64,000 bases of DNA, taken from Massilia sp. YIM B02443 (GTDB taxonomy: Bacteria; Pseudomonadota; Gammaproteobacteria; Burkholderiales; Burkholderiaceae_D). The translations under genes and the position numbers were made by a program. The stretch spans positions 92,909-156,908 of the forward strand of contig NZ_JASNRA010000015.1 in the NCBI RefSeq assembly GCF_030411955.1, read 5' to 3'. How positions within the stretch are numbered: position 1 is the stretch's first letter; each line of letters opens with the position of its first letter. The notes below the pieces were generated by a model, which was not told where the DNA came from, made no database searches, and saw only the letters and a list, made by a program, of their open reading frames with translations. This document shows, in pieces, positions 46,869-55,769 of the stretch.

Positions 46869-47486
46869 TCAAGGCAAGGCGCCCAGCGCCAGGTCGGCCA
46901 CCAGCGCGCCATCCGACAGCCGTACCGGCGCCGCGCCCGCCATCAGCATGCGCGTCATGGCGCGGTCGCCGTCGCCCGGCTGGACGTCGACCGCGCGGGC
47001 GGCCTCGGCCACGATCAGGGTCTCGAAGCCTTCCTTCAGGCTGTCGAGCACGGTGTTCAGCACGCAGTAGTCGGTGGCCAGGCCGCAGACGGCGACGCGG
47101 CGGATGCCGCGCGCGCGCAGGTCGTCGCCCAGACCCGTGCCGTTGAAGGCGGAGTAGGCATCGACCTCGGCCGTGACGGCCTTGGACACGATCACCACGT
47201 CGGCCGGCAGGCGCAGGGCGTCGCTGAACGCCGCGCCTTCGCTGTCGGCGACGCAATGCGGCGGCCACGGTCCGCCCTGGTCGGCGAAGGAACAATGCAG
47301 TGCGGGATGCCAGTCGCGCGAGGCTAACACGGGCAGGCCGTGTGCGCCGTACAGGTCGATCAGGCGATTGATGGGGTCGATGACGGCGTCGCCGTGCGGC
47401 ACACCGAGTTTGCCGCCGGGAAGGAAGTCGACCTGGAGGTCGACGATCAGGAGGGCATCGCCCTGTCCGAGCACGATGGCGCTCAT
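46869..47486 (-). CDS. pncA: Nicotinamidase
   Basis: Hydrolyses nicotinamide to nicotinate for NAD salvage. 205 residues from the ATG at 47486 with GGAG 8 nt upstream. The catalytic triad is Asp in IVDLQVDFLPGG near residue 16, Lys in VIVSKAVTAEVDAYSAF near 103, and Cys in GLATDYCVLNTV near 145. Metal ligands are in SRDWHPALH near 56. A separate transcription unit from the ThDP enzyme is possible (148-nt gap). Confidence 0.93.
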   Translation of the reverse strand: MSAIVLGQGDALLIVDLQVDFLPGGKLGVPHGDAVIDPINRLIDLYGAHGLPVLASRDWHPALHCSFADQGGPWPPHCVADSEGAAFSDALRLPADVVIVSKAVTAEVDAYSAFNGTGLGDDLRARGIRRVAVCGLATDYCVLNTVLDSLKEGFETLIVAEAARAVDVQPGDGDRAMTRMLMAGAAPVRLSDGALVADLALGALP

Positions 47487-47597
47487 GGGTGGTTCTCCGC
47501 GTGAGTGGCGGCCGGGAATGGCCGCCTTGCAGAGCACAGGTTAACACGAACCGGCGCTCCGGCGCAGCAGTCAGCACCGGATCGCCGATTCAAACCA

Positions 47598-48995
47598 TCA
47601 GCCTGCCTTGTTCAGCAGCGAACGCTTGCGCGCATAGCCGAAGTACACGGCCACGCCGATCGCCAGCCAGACCCCGAAGGCGACCCAGGTATGCCAGCTC
47701 AGGAACGACATCAGGGCCAGGCAGAAGATGATCGCCAGGATCGGCACCAGCGGCACCGCCGGGCAGCGGAAGGCGCGCGGCAGGTCGGGACGCTTCTTGC
47801 GCAGCACGATCACGGCCACCGAGACCAGGGTGAAGGCGGCCAGGGTGCCGATGTTGACCAGTTCGGCCAGCACGTTCAGCGGCACCAGGGCGGCGATCAG
47901 GCCGAAGATGATGCCGACCAGCCAGGTGGCGAAGAACGGAGTGCCGTATTTCGGGTGCACCGTCGACAGCTTGCCAGGCAGCAGTCCGTCGCGCGACATG
48001 GCGAACAGGATGCGGGTCTGGCCGTAGGCCATCACCAGGATCACGGTGCTCATGCCCAGGATCGCGGCCAGGTCGACGAAGCCGGCGACCCAGTTTTCAC
48101 CAGCCACTTGCAGCGCCAGCGAGACCGGGTGGTCGACGCCCTTGAAGTCCATGTACGGCACGATGCCGGTCATGATCGCGGCCACCACCACGTACAGGAT
48201 GGCGCACACCACCAGCGAACCGATGATGCCGATCGGCAGGTCGCGCGCCGGATTCTTCACTTCTTCCGCGGCCGAGGTGACGGCGTCGAAGCCGATGAAG
48301 GCAAAGAACACCAGGGCGGCGGCGCTCATCACGCTGCCGGCGCCGAACGGCATGAACGGCTGCCAGTTGTCCGGCTTGACGTGGCCGACGCCGACCGCGA
48401 TGAACAGCAGCACCACGGCAATCTTGATCACCACCATGACGTTGTTGGCGCGTGCCGATTCGCGCATGCCCAGCGACAGCATGCCGGTCAGTACCATCAT
48501 GATCAGGAAGGCCGGCAGGTTGAACAGGGTCTCGACGCCTTCGCGCGCGCCCGGGGCGGCGCTCAGCGCGTCAGGCAGCGCCAGGCCGAAGCCGGACATC
48601 AGCGACTGGAAATAGCCCGACCAGCCGACCGCGACGGTGGAGGTGGCGAGGCCGTACTCGAGCAGCAGGTCCCAGCCGATCATCCAGGCCACCAGCTCGC
48701 CCAGGGTGGCGTAGCTGTAGGTATAGATCGAGCCGGCAACCGGCACGGTGGAAGCGAATTCGGCGTAGCACAGCGCGGCGAAGCAGCAGGCCAGCGCGGC
48801 GACCACGAAGGAAATGGTCAGTGCGGGACCGGCCGTGACGGCGCCGGTGCCGGTGAGCACGAAGATGCCTGTGCCGACGATCGCGCCGATGCCCATGAGC
48901 ACCAGGTCGGTCGGGCCGAGGACCTTTTTGAGGCCACCCGGTTTGGCGCCGGCGGCGATCATGGCGTCCAGGTTTTTGGTTCTGAAAATACTCAC
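47598..48995 (-). CDS. APC-family amino acid permease
   Basis: 465 residues with 12 predicted membrane helices. TM1 has GIGAIVGTGIFVLTG near residues 36-50, the unwound glycine-rich segment that binds substrate. SYATLGELVAWMIGWDLLLE near 93-112 and FFAFIGFDAVTSAAEEVKNP near 231-250 match the cationic amino acid transporter (CAT, YfnA-like) branch. Import of a basic or other amino acid is likely but not proven. It lies 3-4 kb from the cyanophycin genes, so arginine is a tempting guess. Confidence 0.88.
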   Translation of the reverse strand: MSIFRTKNLDAMIAAGAKPGGLKKVLGPTDLVLMGIGAIVGTGIFVLTGTGAVTAGPALTISFVVAALACCFAALCYAEFASTVPVAGSIYTYSYATLGELVAWMIGWDLLLEYGLATSTVAVGWSGYFQSLMSGFGLALPDALSAAPGAREGVETLFNLPAFLIMMVLTGMLSLGMRESARANNVMVVIKIAVVLLFIAVGVGHVKPDNWQPFMPFGAGSVMSAAALVFFAFIGFDAVTSAAEEVKNPARDLPIGIIGSLVVCAILYVVVAAIMTGIVPYMDFKGVDHPVSLALQVAGENWVAGFVDLAAILGMSTVILVMAYGQTRILFAMSRDGLLPGKLSTVHPKYGTPFFATWLVGIIFGLIAALVPLNVLAELVNIGTLAAFTLVSVAVIVLRKKRPDLPRAFRCPAVPLVPILAIIFCLALMSFLSWHTWVAFGVWLAIGVAVYFGYARKRSLLNKAG

Positions 48996-49157
48996 TACGT
49001 CTTCTCCATGTCGAAAAATGGTTGGTCCCGCGTCTTGTCGTTCCTGGCGCCGCAGATCGTACGGCGCCGGGCGGGATCCTGCCTGTTGGGCCGGCGTCGC
49101 CTGACTTGAAACCGTCTTCGCTACCGCTGCAAAACGTCAACTTTTTGCAGGTGTGCC

Positions 49158-49186
49158 AATATAACCAGATTGTTGTGTCTTATCAA
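49158..49186 (-). promoter_or_regulatory. Promoter of the amino acid permease gene
   Basis: On the minus strand TTGATA (49186-49181) and TATATT (49163-49158) are exactly 17 nt apart. The transcript would begin near 49151 and carry a 155-nt leader. The rest of the 409-nt divergent gap 48996-49404 shows nothing else I recognise. Confidence 0.65.
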
Positions 49187-49404
49187 AGCAAACATGTCAA
49201 AGCACTGCAATTTGCGTGCCGGAAACTGCAAACCGGGTCATCCGGCGAGCGTTGCGTAAACACCTCCGCGTACGCCGTCGAAGTGTGACAAGCTTGATTT
49301 CCAGATTTCAACACTCGATAATGTCCGGCCACCCAAGATTTCAGCGTGGGCCGGCTTCGCCAGCACGCTGCCGCTCTTCGCTTACGCTTCCGCCGCCAGT
49401 CCCG

Positions 49405-51492
49405 ATGACCGTCCCCCTATCCCAGCCCTCCCTGCCACACCGCCCTACCACGGCGGGCGCGGCGCGCCGGCTGGCGTGCGCGTTCGGGCTGGCGCTGGCG
49501 CTCGGCACGGCGGCGGCGCCGGCGTTGGCTGACGGCGCGGCCCGCCTGCACGAGATCGGCGTGCTGGCCGAACAGGACATCCAGCAAGCCCGCACCATGC
49601 TGGTGCAGGAAGGCCCGGGATTGATCGCCGGCGCACCGTACGCGCAACGCATCGCCTACCTGCGCCTGCTGCGCCGGGTCCAAATCGACAGCGGCCACCT
49701 GCGCGACGCCTATGCCAGCAATGAACAGATCGTCGAACTGGCCGAGGCCGAGGGCGATCCGCTCAACCTGGCGCTGGGGAACCTGGCCCGCATCAACCGC
49801 CAGCTCGACGACAACGACCCGGCCAGCGCCCTGGCTGCGCTGGAGACGCTCGGCGCGCGCTACCGCGAGCTGGGCGATCCGGAGTTCCGGGCCGGCTTCG
49901 ATTCCCTGCACGGCATCGCCTACAGCGCGGTCGGCCAATACGACCGCGCGCTGCAGCACTTCCAGCACAGCCTGGAGATCGTGCACGCCAATCCCGGCCT
50001 GTGGAGTCCGCGCGAAGCGGACATCCGGCTGGCCATGGCGCGCATGTACGTCAACGCGCGCGACCCGGACCGGGCGCTCGCGATCGTGCGCGAGGTGCGC
50101 GCCGGCCAGGAACAGCTGCCGGCGCGCATGGCAGCCAGCCTGTGCTACCTGGAAGGGCGCGCGCTGGTGGTGCGCAACGACATCGGCGCAGGGCTGGCCG
50201 CCTTCGGGCGCGCCTTGACACTGGCGCGCGCCAATGGCCTGATCGCGCTCGAGGCCCACGTGCTGGGCAATATCGCCAACGCCAACCTGCGGCTGCAGCG
50301 CTACGGCCCGGCCGAAGCCGCGGCGCGCGAGGCGCTGGGCCCGGCGCGCGCCAGCGCCGAGGGCATCGGCCTGCAGCTGGCCGAAGCCAACCTGGGCTTC
50401 GCCCTGTTCGGCCAGGGCCGCCAGCAGGAGGGCCTGGCGCACGTCGACAGCGTCGCCGCCCAGCTGCGCCAGGCCGGGGCGCTGTCGGCGCTGGGGCGGC
50501 TGCTGGCCGAGAAAGGCCAGGCGCTCGAGCGCGCCGGCCGCTACCGCGAGGCGCTGGCCACGGTGCGCGAGCGCGAGACCATCATGAAAGAGCTGGCCCA
50601 GAGCGAGCGCGAAAAGGCGATCTCGGCGCTGCAGGAACAGTTCAAGGCGCGCGAGCGCGCGGCCCAGATCGCCACGCTGCGCCAGGAAAACGCGGTCAAG
50701 GACGTCGAGCTGCACAACCGCGGCCTGCGCCAGTTGACCACCACCCTGGGCGCGGTGCTGGCGCTGGTGCTGTTCGGCGTGGTGTTCGTGCTGTACAAGA
50801 AATCGGTGCGCACCGGCCACCGCCTGTCCGAGCTGAACGCCGAGCTGGCCTACCTGTCGGCGCGCGACCCGCTCACCGGCCTGTTCAACCGCCGCTCGTT
50901 CCAGGACCGCATGCGCAGCCGCACCGGCGAAGCGGCGGCGCGGCCAGAGGCCGCCGACTGCTTCACCCTGCTCGACATCGACCACTTCAAGCGCATCAAC
51001 GACGAATACGGCCATGCGGCCGGCGACGCCGTGCTGGTCGAGGTCGGCCGCCGCCTGCGCGAGGCGACGCGCGAATCGGACATGGTGCTGCGCTGGGGCG
51101 GCGAGGAGTTCCTGGTGTATTCGCAGGGCGTGACGCCGGCCCAGCGGGTGCAGCTGGTGCGCCGCATTCTCGATGCGCTGGCGGCCACGCCGGTGCTGCT
51201 GGACGACGGCACGGCGCTGTCGATCAGCGCCACCGCCGGCGCGGTGTCGCTGCCGCTGCTGGACGACGAAGAAACCGCAGAGACAAATGGGCGGGTCGAC
51301 TGGGAACAGGCGATCGCGCTGGCCGACCGCGCCCTGTACAAGGGCAAGGAGACCGGGCGCAACCGCGGCTACCTGGTGGCCGGCCTGCGCCGTCCGGGCG
51401 GCGCCTTGTCCGACGGGCTGCAGCTGGACCTGATCCTGCCCGGGGTGCCGGCCTTGCCGGCGCTGCCGGCGCCGGAAGCGCTCTCAGCCTGA
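49405..51492 (+). CDS. TPR-containing membrane diguanylate cyclase
   Basis: 695 residues from the ATG at 49405 (MTVPLSQPSLPH); ATG 49321 is the alternative start. A signal peptide (ACAFGLALALGTAAAPALA) is followed by a periplasmic region of TPR-like helical repeats to about residue 400. Then come a coiled coil (SEREKAISALQEQFKARERA), a membrane helix (VLALVLFGVVFVLYKK near 450) and a cytoplasmic GGDEF domain. The active site GGEEF is near 565 and the inhibitory site RESD lies exactly five residues before it. Synthesis of cyclic di-GMP with product inhibition is expected. Confidence 0.9.
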   Translation: MTVPLSQPSLPHRPTTAGAARRLACAFGLALALGTAAAPALADGAARLHEIGVLAEQDIQQARTMLVQEGPGLIAGAPYAQRIAYLRLLRRVQIDSGHLRDAYASNEQIVELAEAEGDPLNLALGNLARINRQLDDNDPASALAALETLGARYRELGDPEFRAGFDSLHGIAYSAVGQYDRALQHFQHSLEIVHANPGLWSPREADIRLAMARMYVNARDPDRALAIVREVRAGQEQLPARMAASLCYLEGRALVVRNDIGAGLAAFGRALTLARANGLIALEAHVLGNIANANLRLQRYGPAEAAAREALGPARASAEGIGLQLAEANLGFALFGQGRQQEGLAHVDSVAAQLRQAGALSALGRLLAEKGQALERAGRYREALATVRERETIMKELAQSEREKAISALQEQFKARERAAQIATLRQENAVKDVELHNRGLRQLTTTLGAVLALVLFGVVFVLYKKSVRTGHRLSELNAELAYLSARDPLTGLFNRRSFQDRMRSRTGEAAARPEAADCFTLLDIDHFKRINDEYGHAAGDAVLVEVGRRLREATRESDMVLRWGGEEFLVYSQGVTPAQRVQLVRRILDALAATPVLLDDGTALSISATAGAVSLPLLDDEETAETNGRVDWEQAIALADRALYKGKETGRNRGYLVAGLRRPGGALSDGLQLDLILPGVPALPALPAPEALSA

Positions 51493-51580
51493 CGGCGGCG
51501 CGGCGCTGCGCAAGCGTGCGTGCGCCGGAATGCGGTAGGCTGGCGGCGCGATCCGCTCAACCGGCCCTGGAGAACCGCCC

Positions 51581-52207
51581 TTGCCCGACCTCGTTTCCGC
51601 ACCATCCACCTGGCGCCATGGCGCCCTGCCCGACCTGCGGCGGCGCACGCTGCTGCACGGCGCCGCCGCGCTGGCCGGCCTGTCGCTGGCGCCCGCGCCC
51701 ATCCCGACGGCGCGCGCCGCCGCCCTGCCCGCCGTGCCTTATGTCTCGACGCCGCGCGACGTGGTCGAACGCATGCTGGCGATGGCCAGGGTCGGCGCAC
51801 GCGACCTAGTGTATGACCTGGGCTGCGGCGACGGCCGCATCGTGATCGAGGCCGCCCGCCGCCATGGCGCGCGCGGCATCGGCATCGACCTCGATCCCGA
51901 ACGCATCCGCGAAGCGCGCGCCAACGCGCGCCAGGCCGGGGTGCAGGACCGGGTGCGCTTTCGCCAGGCCGACCTGTTCGCGACCGACTTCAGCGCGGCC
52001 TCGGTGGTGATGCTGTATCTGCTGTTCGAAGTAAACCTGAAGCTGATGCCGCGCCTGTGGCGGCAGCTGCGCGTGGGCAGCCGGGTGGTGTCGCACGACT
52101 TTCACATGGGCGCGCAATGGCCGCCGGAACAGATCGTGCGGATTCGGGACAAGACCTTGTATGCCTGGACCATCACGCCAGAACTCAAGCAGGAACTGGC
52201 CGGCTGA
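51581..52207 (+). CDS. Class I SAM-dependent methyltransferase with twin-arginine leader
   Basis: 208 residues from a TTG at 51581, supported by GGAG 9 nt upstream; no in-frame ATG precedes the conserved domain. The N-terminus has three arginines before a hydrophobic stretch (RRRTLLHGAAALAGLSLAPA), like a Tat signal. The catalytic domain follows with VYDLGCGDGRIVIEAARRHG near 76-95 and the acidic loop GIDLDPERI near 98-106. A SAM-binding domain behind an export signal is odd, because SAM is made in the cytoplasm. The leader may be only a membrane anchor. Substrate unknown. Confidence 0.82.
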   Translation: MPDLVSAPSTWRHGALPDLRRRTLLHGAAALAGLSLAPAPIPTARAAALPAVPYVSTPRDVVERMLAMARVGARDLVYDLGCGDGRIVIEAARRHGARGIGIDLDPERIREARANARQAGVQDRVRFRQADLFATDFSAASVVMLYLLFEVNLKLMPRLWRQLRVGSRVVSHDFHMGAQWPPEQIVRIRDKTLYAWTITPELKQELAG

Positions 52208-52228
52208 TGCGGTGCGGCGGCGCACAAG

Positions 52229-52262
52229 CAAAAACGCCGCATCACTTGCGCGATGCGGCGTT
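52229..52262 (-). terminator. Terminator downstream of the tRNA-Val genes
   Basis: AACGCCGCATC (52233-52243) and GATGCGGCGTT (52252-52262) form an 11-bp stem. On the minus strand five U residues follow, so it ends the tRNA-Val transcript. It may also stop the methyltransferase transcript from the other side. Confidence 0.75.
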
Positions 52263-52276
52263 CTGAGCGAATTCTT

Positions 52277-52351
52277 TGGTGGGAAGTGCAAGTTTCGAAC
52301 TTGCGACCCCTGCAGTGTGAATGCAGTGCTCTACCCCTGAGCTAACCTCCC
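52277..52351 (-). tRNA. tRNA-Val (anticodon CAC), copy 1
   Basis: On the minus strand it begins GGGAGGTTAGCTCAGGGG and ends ACTTCCC plus ACCA (CCA encoded). The anticodon loop TTCACAC between CTGCA and TGCAG gives CAC, reading GUG. The cloverleaf is complete with a T arm GTTCGAAAC. It is identical to the copy at 52512-52586. Confidence 0.92.
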
Positions 52352-52479
52352 AACGAGGCCGTATTATGACACAGATGCTTGCGTTTGCCAAACAGCAAAT
52401 TTGCTCAAACATCAAGACAATCTACCGTTACGGACCGGCAAACGTCTGCTCGCAAACGCCATGCGTTTGCTAAAACAAT

Positions 52480-52503
52480 CGGGCCAGCATTGCTGCTGGC
52501 CCG
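52480..52503 (-). terminator. Hairpin between the two tRNA-Val copies
   Basis: CGGGCCAGCA (52480-52489) and TGCTGGCCCG (52494-52503) form a 10-bp stem with a TTGC loop, followed on the minus strand by ATTGTTTT. It could terminate or help process the upstream tRNA. Confidence 0.6.
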
Positions 52504-52511
52504 CTGAATTC

Positions 52512-52586
52512 TGGTGGGAAGTGCAAGTTTCGAACTTGCGACCCCTGCAGTGTGAATGCAGTGCTCTACCCCTGAGCTAACCTCCC
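52512..52586 (-). tRNA. tRNA-Val (anticodon CAC), copy 2
   Basis: Same 75-nt sequence as the copy at 52277-52351, with CCA encoded. The two genes are 160 nt apart in tandem. It lies directly downstream of dnaQ on the same strand (37 nt). Confidence 0.92.
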
Positions 52587-52623
52587 GAAGCGAGGCGTAT
52601 TATGGCACAGAATCACCGCGCCG

Positions 52624-53331
52624 TCACCCCTGCGGAGAATAATTCCTCCACACGCACTGCCCTTTTACATTCTTGTCGAGCCCCGCCAGCACCTCGTCGT
52701 GGGCCGCCAGTTCGTCGGCCGCGGCCGCCAACACAATGATCTCGCCCAGCGGCACCGCTTCCAGCACGTCGCCGATGGTGGCCGCTTCGACCGCCACGTC
52801 CATGGTCAGCGAGTTCTGGCCGCGCGTCATCGCCAGGTAGACATCGGCCAGCAGTTCCGAGTCCAGCAGCGCGCCGTGCAGCTTGCGGTGCGCATTCGAG
52901 ATCTCGTAGCGGTCGCACAGCGCATCCAGCGAGTTGCGTTTGCCGGGGTGCAGTTCCTTGGCGTGCACCAAAGTGTCGATCACGCCGCTGCAATGCTCGA
53001 CGAACGGCTTCATGCCGATGCGCTGGAATTCGTGGTTCAAGAAACCAAGGTCGAACGGCGCATTGTGGATGATGACTTCGGCGCCGTCGATGAACTCGCG
53101 CAGTTCTTCGGCGATCTCGTGGAACTTCGGTTTGTCGCTGAGGAATTCGGTGGTCAGGCCGTGCACCGCCAGCGCCGCTTCGTCCGAGTCGCGCTCCGGA
53201 TTGATGTAGCGGTGGAAGTTATTGCCGGTGAGCTTGCGGTTGAAGATTTCGACACAGCCGACCTCGATGACGCGGTCGCCGGTGCGTGGATTCAGGCCTG
53301 TGGTTTCGGTATCGAGGACGATCTGGCGCAT
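52624..53331 (-). CDS. dnaQ: DNA polymerase III epsilon subunit (proofreading exonuclease)
   Basis: 3'-5' proofreading exonuclease of the replicase. 235 residues. Catalytic Asp and Glu are in LDTETTGLNP (Asp7, Glu9). A further Asp is in IHNAPFDLGFLNHE near 94, and His and Asp are in HGALLDSELLADVY near 154-164. The C-terminal tail (about 185-235) is expected to bind the polymerase alpha subunit. Next to rnhA as in many proteobacteria. Confidence 0.95.
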   Translation of the reverse strand: MRQIVLDTETTGLNPRTGDRVIEVGCVEIFNRKLTGNNFHRYINPERDSDEAALAVHGLTTEFLSDKPKFHEIAEELREFIDGAEVIIHNAPFDLGFLNHEFQRIGMKPFVEHCSGVIDTLVHAKELHPGKRNSLDALCDRYEISNAHRKLHGALLDSELLADVYLAMTRGQNSLTMDVAVEAATIGDVLEAVPLGEIIVLAAAADELAAHDEVLAGLDKNVKGQCVWRNYSPQG

Positions 53332-53417
53332 GGTGCAATCTTGAAGAATTAAAGCGGGGAGTCAACGGCAGCGAGTATACCAGCCGGCCGCGCGGGCGGT
53401 CCGGCTGGGCCCGCGGT

Positions 53418-53879
53418 TCAGCGCCGCACCGAGGCGGCGCCACGGTTGGCCAGCACGTCGGCGCGCTCGTTACCGGGATGGCCATTGTGGCCGCGCACCC
53501 AGCGCCATTCGACCGCGTGCTGCTGCTGCGCCATGTCGAGCGCCTTCCACAGGTCGTCGTTCTTGACCGGCGCCTTGGTCGAGGTCTTCCAGCCGCGCGC
53601 CTTCCAGCCGTGGATCCATTCCGAGATCCCCTTCTGCACGTACTGGCTGTCGGTGTGCAGCACCACCTGGCACGGGCGGTTCAGCACGCCCAGCGCCTCG
53701 ATCACGGCGCGCAATTCCATGCGGTTGTTGGTGGTGTTCGGCTCACCGCCGAAGATTTCCTTTTCGTGGCCGTTGGAGACCAGCAGCGCGCCCCAGCCGC
53801 CGGTGCCGGGGTTGCCCTTGCAGGCGCCATCCGTAAAGATCTCGACTTTGCTGCTTGTATTGGTAGTTTCTTGGTTCAT
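53418..53879 (-). CDS. rnhA: Ribonuclease HI
   Basis: Cuts RNA in RNA-DNA hybrids such as R-loops and Okazaki primers. 153 residues from the ATG at 53879. The four metal-binding acids are Asp in [12 protein letters not shown] near 17, Glu in NNRMELRAV near 55, Asp in VLHTDSQYV near 77, and Asp in [13 protein letters not shown] near 141. The start overlaps the stop of the methyltransferase gene by 4 nt. dnaQ follows after an 86-nt gap. Confidence 0.96.
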   Translation of the reverse strand: MNQETTNTSSKVEIFTDGACKGNPGTGGWGALLVSNGHEKEIFGGEPNTTNNRMELRAVIEALGVLNRPCQVVLHTDSQYVQKGISEWIHGWKARGWKTSTKAPVKNDDLWKALDMAQQQHAVEWRWVRGHNGHPGNERADVLANRGAASVRR

Positions 53880-54685
53880 TCTCTGTTCGCCGCCGGCACT
53901 GCCGCCGGCCGCTTGCTTGTTTTCTTGTTCCAGGCCGGGCCGATGATGTGCATGCCCTTGACCCGCTTGACCGCGTGCACCACGTACACCGCGCCGAGAT
54001 AGGGCCACCAGCGCCGCCCCGCCGATTCCATCATCGAAAACCGGCTCAGCCAGTGCGCCGTGCGGCAAGGCGGAGCGTAGCAGCCGAAGTGGCTGCGCGT
54101 CACGCCCAGGTTCAGCAATTTTAGCCAGTCTTTCAGACGCGGCAAAGAAATGAATTCGCCCGACTCCGGCAGGTAGTCGCTGCTGGTGAAGCGTCCCACG
54201 CCCTGGCGCATGCCCCACAGGCTGGCCGGATTGAAGCCGCAGATGATCAACTGCCCTTCCGGAATCAGGACTCGCTCGACTTCGCGCAGCACCTGGTGCG
54301 GCTCCGCCGCGAACTCGAGCACATGCGGCAGCACTACCAGATCGAGGCTGGCGGTGGCGAACGGCAGTTCGGCGAAGTCGAGCGCCACCGCGATCTGGCG
54401 CTTGCCGCTGGCCAGGCCCAGTTCGCTGGCGCTGCTGCTCGTGCCTGTGCCTGTGCCCGTGTCCGCGCTGCCGGTGCGCGTCGCCGCCTGCCACTTGTTG
54501 GGCATGCGGCTGGCGGCCAGCGCATCGAGCTGCGGCACGCCGATCTGCACCGCATTGAAACCGAAGATATCCGCCGTCAATTCGTCCATACAGGCCTGCT
54601 CGAACGCCGCCACGTAGGCGCCGGCCGGCGATTGCAGCCAGTGGTCGAGCGCTATAATGGATTTTTCGGAAGCCGCGCTATCCAT
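53876..54685 (-). CDS. SAM-dependent methyltransferase, YafS-like
   Basis: 269 residues from the ATG at 54685 ([18 protein letters not shown]). The methyltransferase core is visible around [20 protein letters not shown] and [20 protein letters not shown] (about 116-170). The glycine-rich SAM motif near the N-terminus is poorly conserved. A low-complexity Thr/Gly/Ser stretch lies near residues 86-98. Gene order gloB (divergent), this gene, rnhA, dnaQ matches E. coli gloB-yafS-rnhA-dnaQ. Substrate unknown. Confidence 0.82.
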   Translation of the reverse strand: MDSAASEKSIIALDHWLQSPAGAYVAAFEQACMDELTADIFGFNAVQIGVPQLDALAASRMPNKWQAATRTGSADTGTGTGTSSSASELGLASGKRQIAVALDFAELPFATASLDLVVLPHVLEFAAEPHQVLREVERVLIPEGQLIICGFNPASLWGMRQGVGRFTSSDYLPESGEFISLPRLKDWLKLLNLGVTRSHFGCYAPPCRTAHWLSRFSMMESAGRRWWPYLGAVYVVHAVKRVKGMHIIGPAWNKKTSKRPAAVPAANRE

Positions 54686-54723
54686 GCCATTCCTTTGAAA
54701 CACTGCTTCACAAGATAACCACC

Positions 54724-55524
54724 ATGACGACTTCACCGCGCAAGGAACTGAGCATCCTCACCGTTCCTGCCTTTAACGACAATTATTTGTGGCTGATCCA
54801 TGACGGCGAGCACGCCGCCGTGGTCGACCCGGGCGACGCCGCGCCGATCCGCTCAGCGCTGGCCTCGCACAAGCTGCGCCTGACCTCCATTTTACTCACC
54901 CATCACCATGCTGACCATATCGGCGGCGTTCCCGCCCTGCTGCAGGAGTGGCAGGTGCCGGTGTTCGGGCCGCGTCATGACGGCATCGAGGTCGTGACCG
55001 AGGCGCTGGGCGAAGGCGACCGGGTGCGGCTGCCGGTACTGGATCTGGAGCTCGAGGTGTTCGACGTGCCGGGGCACACGCTGGGGCATATCGCCTATGT
55101 CGCGCGTACCGGCGGCGCTCCCTGGCTGTTCTGCGGCGATACCTTGTTCGGCGCCGGTTGCGGCCGGCTGTTCGAGGGCACGCCGCAACAGATGGCCGAT
55201 TCGCTGGCCAAGCTGGCGGCGTTACCGGACGCTACGCTGGTGTATTGCGCGCACGAATACACGATGTCGAACCTGCGCTTTGCGCAGGCGGTCGAGCCGG
55301 GCAATGCGGCGTTGGCGGCGCGCGTAGAGTCCGATGGCGCGCTGCGGGCGGCGGGTCGGCCGACGATTCCGTCGTCGATCGGGGTCGAGAAAGCGACCAA
55401 TCCGTTCTTGCGCGCGGATGAACCGCGCATCGTGCGCAGCCTGATCGAAGCCGGCCGGCTGAAGGAAGACGCGGCGCCGGTCGAGGCGTTTGCGGCATTA
55501 CGGGAGTGGAAGAATACGTTTTGA
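54724..55524 (+). CDS. gloB: Hydroxyacylglutathione hydrolase (glyoxalase II)
   Basis: Releases D-lactate and glutathione from S-lactoylglutathione in methylglyoxal detoxification. 266 residues, metallo-beta-lactamase fold. The binuclear zinc motif is [11 protein letters not shown] near 59-69. Other ligands are His in [11 protein letters not shown] near 119, Asp in [13 protein letters not shown] near 140 and His in [10 protein letters not shown] near 179. The GloB C-terminal domain has KATNPFLRA near 226. Divergent from the yafS-like gene; the gap is 38 nt. Confidence 0.95.
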   Translation: MTTSPRKELSILTVPAFNDNYLWLIHDGEHAAVVDPGDAAPIRSALASHKLRLTSILLTHHHADHIGGVPALLQEWQVPVFGPRHDGIEVVTEALGEGDRVRLPVLDLELEVFDVPGHTLGHIAYVARTGGAPWLFCGDTLFGAGCGRLFEGTPQQMADSLAKLAALPDATLVYCAHEYTMSNLRFAQAVEPGNAALAARVESDGALRAAGRPTIPSSIGVEKATNPFLRADEPRIVRSLIEAGRLKEDAAPVEAFAALREWKNTF

Positions 55525-55548
55525 CCGGCGATGCGTCGGATGGCGAAC

Positions 55549-55750
55549 GCGTGGACGGCAGAGCCGCCCACCCTGCTTGTTGGCGCGTAGGGTTGGCGGC
55601 TACGCCGCCGACGCGGTGGTGGTTGGCGGCAGATTCATCCGGCACGATGCCGGAGCCGATGACAATCACCGCGTCGGCGGCAGATTCATCCGGCACGATG
55701 CCGGAGCCGATCACAATCACCGCGTCGGCGGCAGAGCCGCCAACCCTACG
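55549..55750. repeat. Composite repeat: inverted GGGTTGGCGG element with a 51-bp tandem duplication
   Basis: A 33-bp arm ending in CGCGGTG (55586-55617) pairs with 55718-55750. Between them a 51-bp unit starting GGCGGCAGATTCATCC is repeated head to tail (55625-55675 and 55676-55726, one mismatch), and a partial third copy starts at 55727. A fragment of the GGGTGGACGG-type arm (55549-55574) precedes it. It lies between gloB and the convergent malate synthase gene. Confidence 0.88.
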
Positions 55751-55769
55751 GGTGGTGAGGCCAAGCGCC

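Noticed and set aside
55625..55750. Possible CRISPR array
   Set aside because: The 51-bp units are directly adjacent and nearly identical, with no spacers and no cas genes; it is a tandem duplication inside an inverted repeat.
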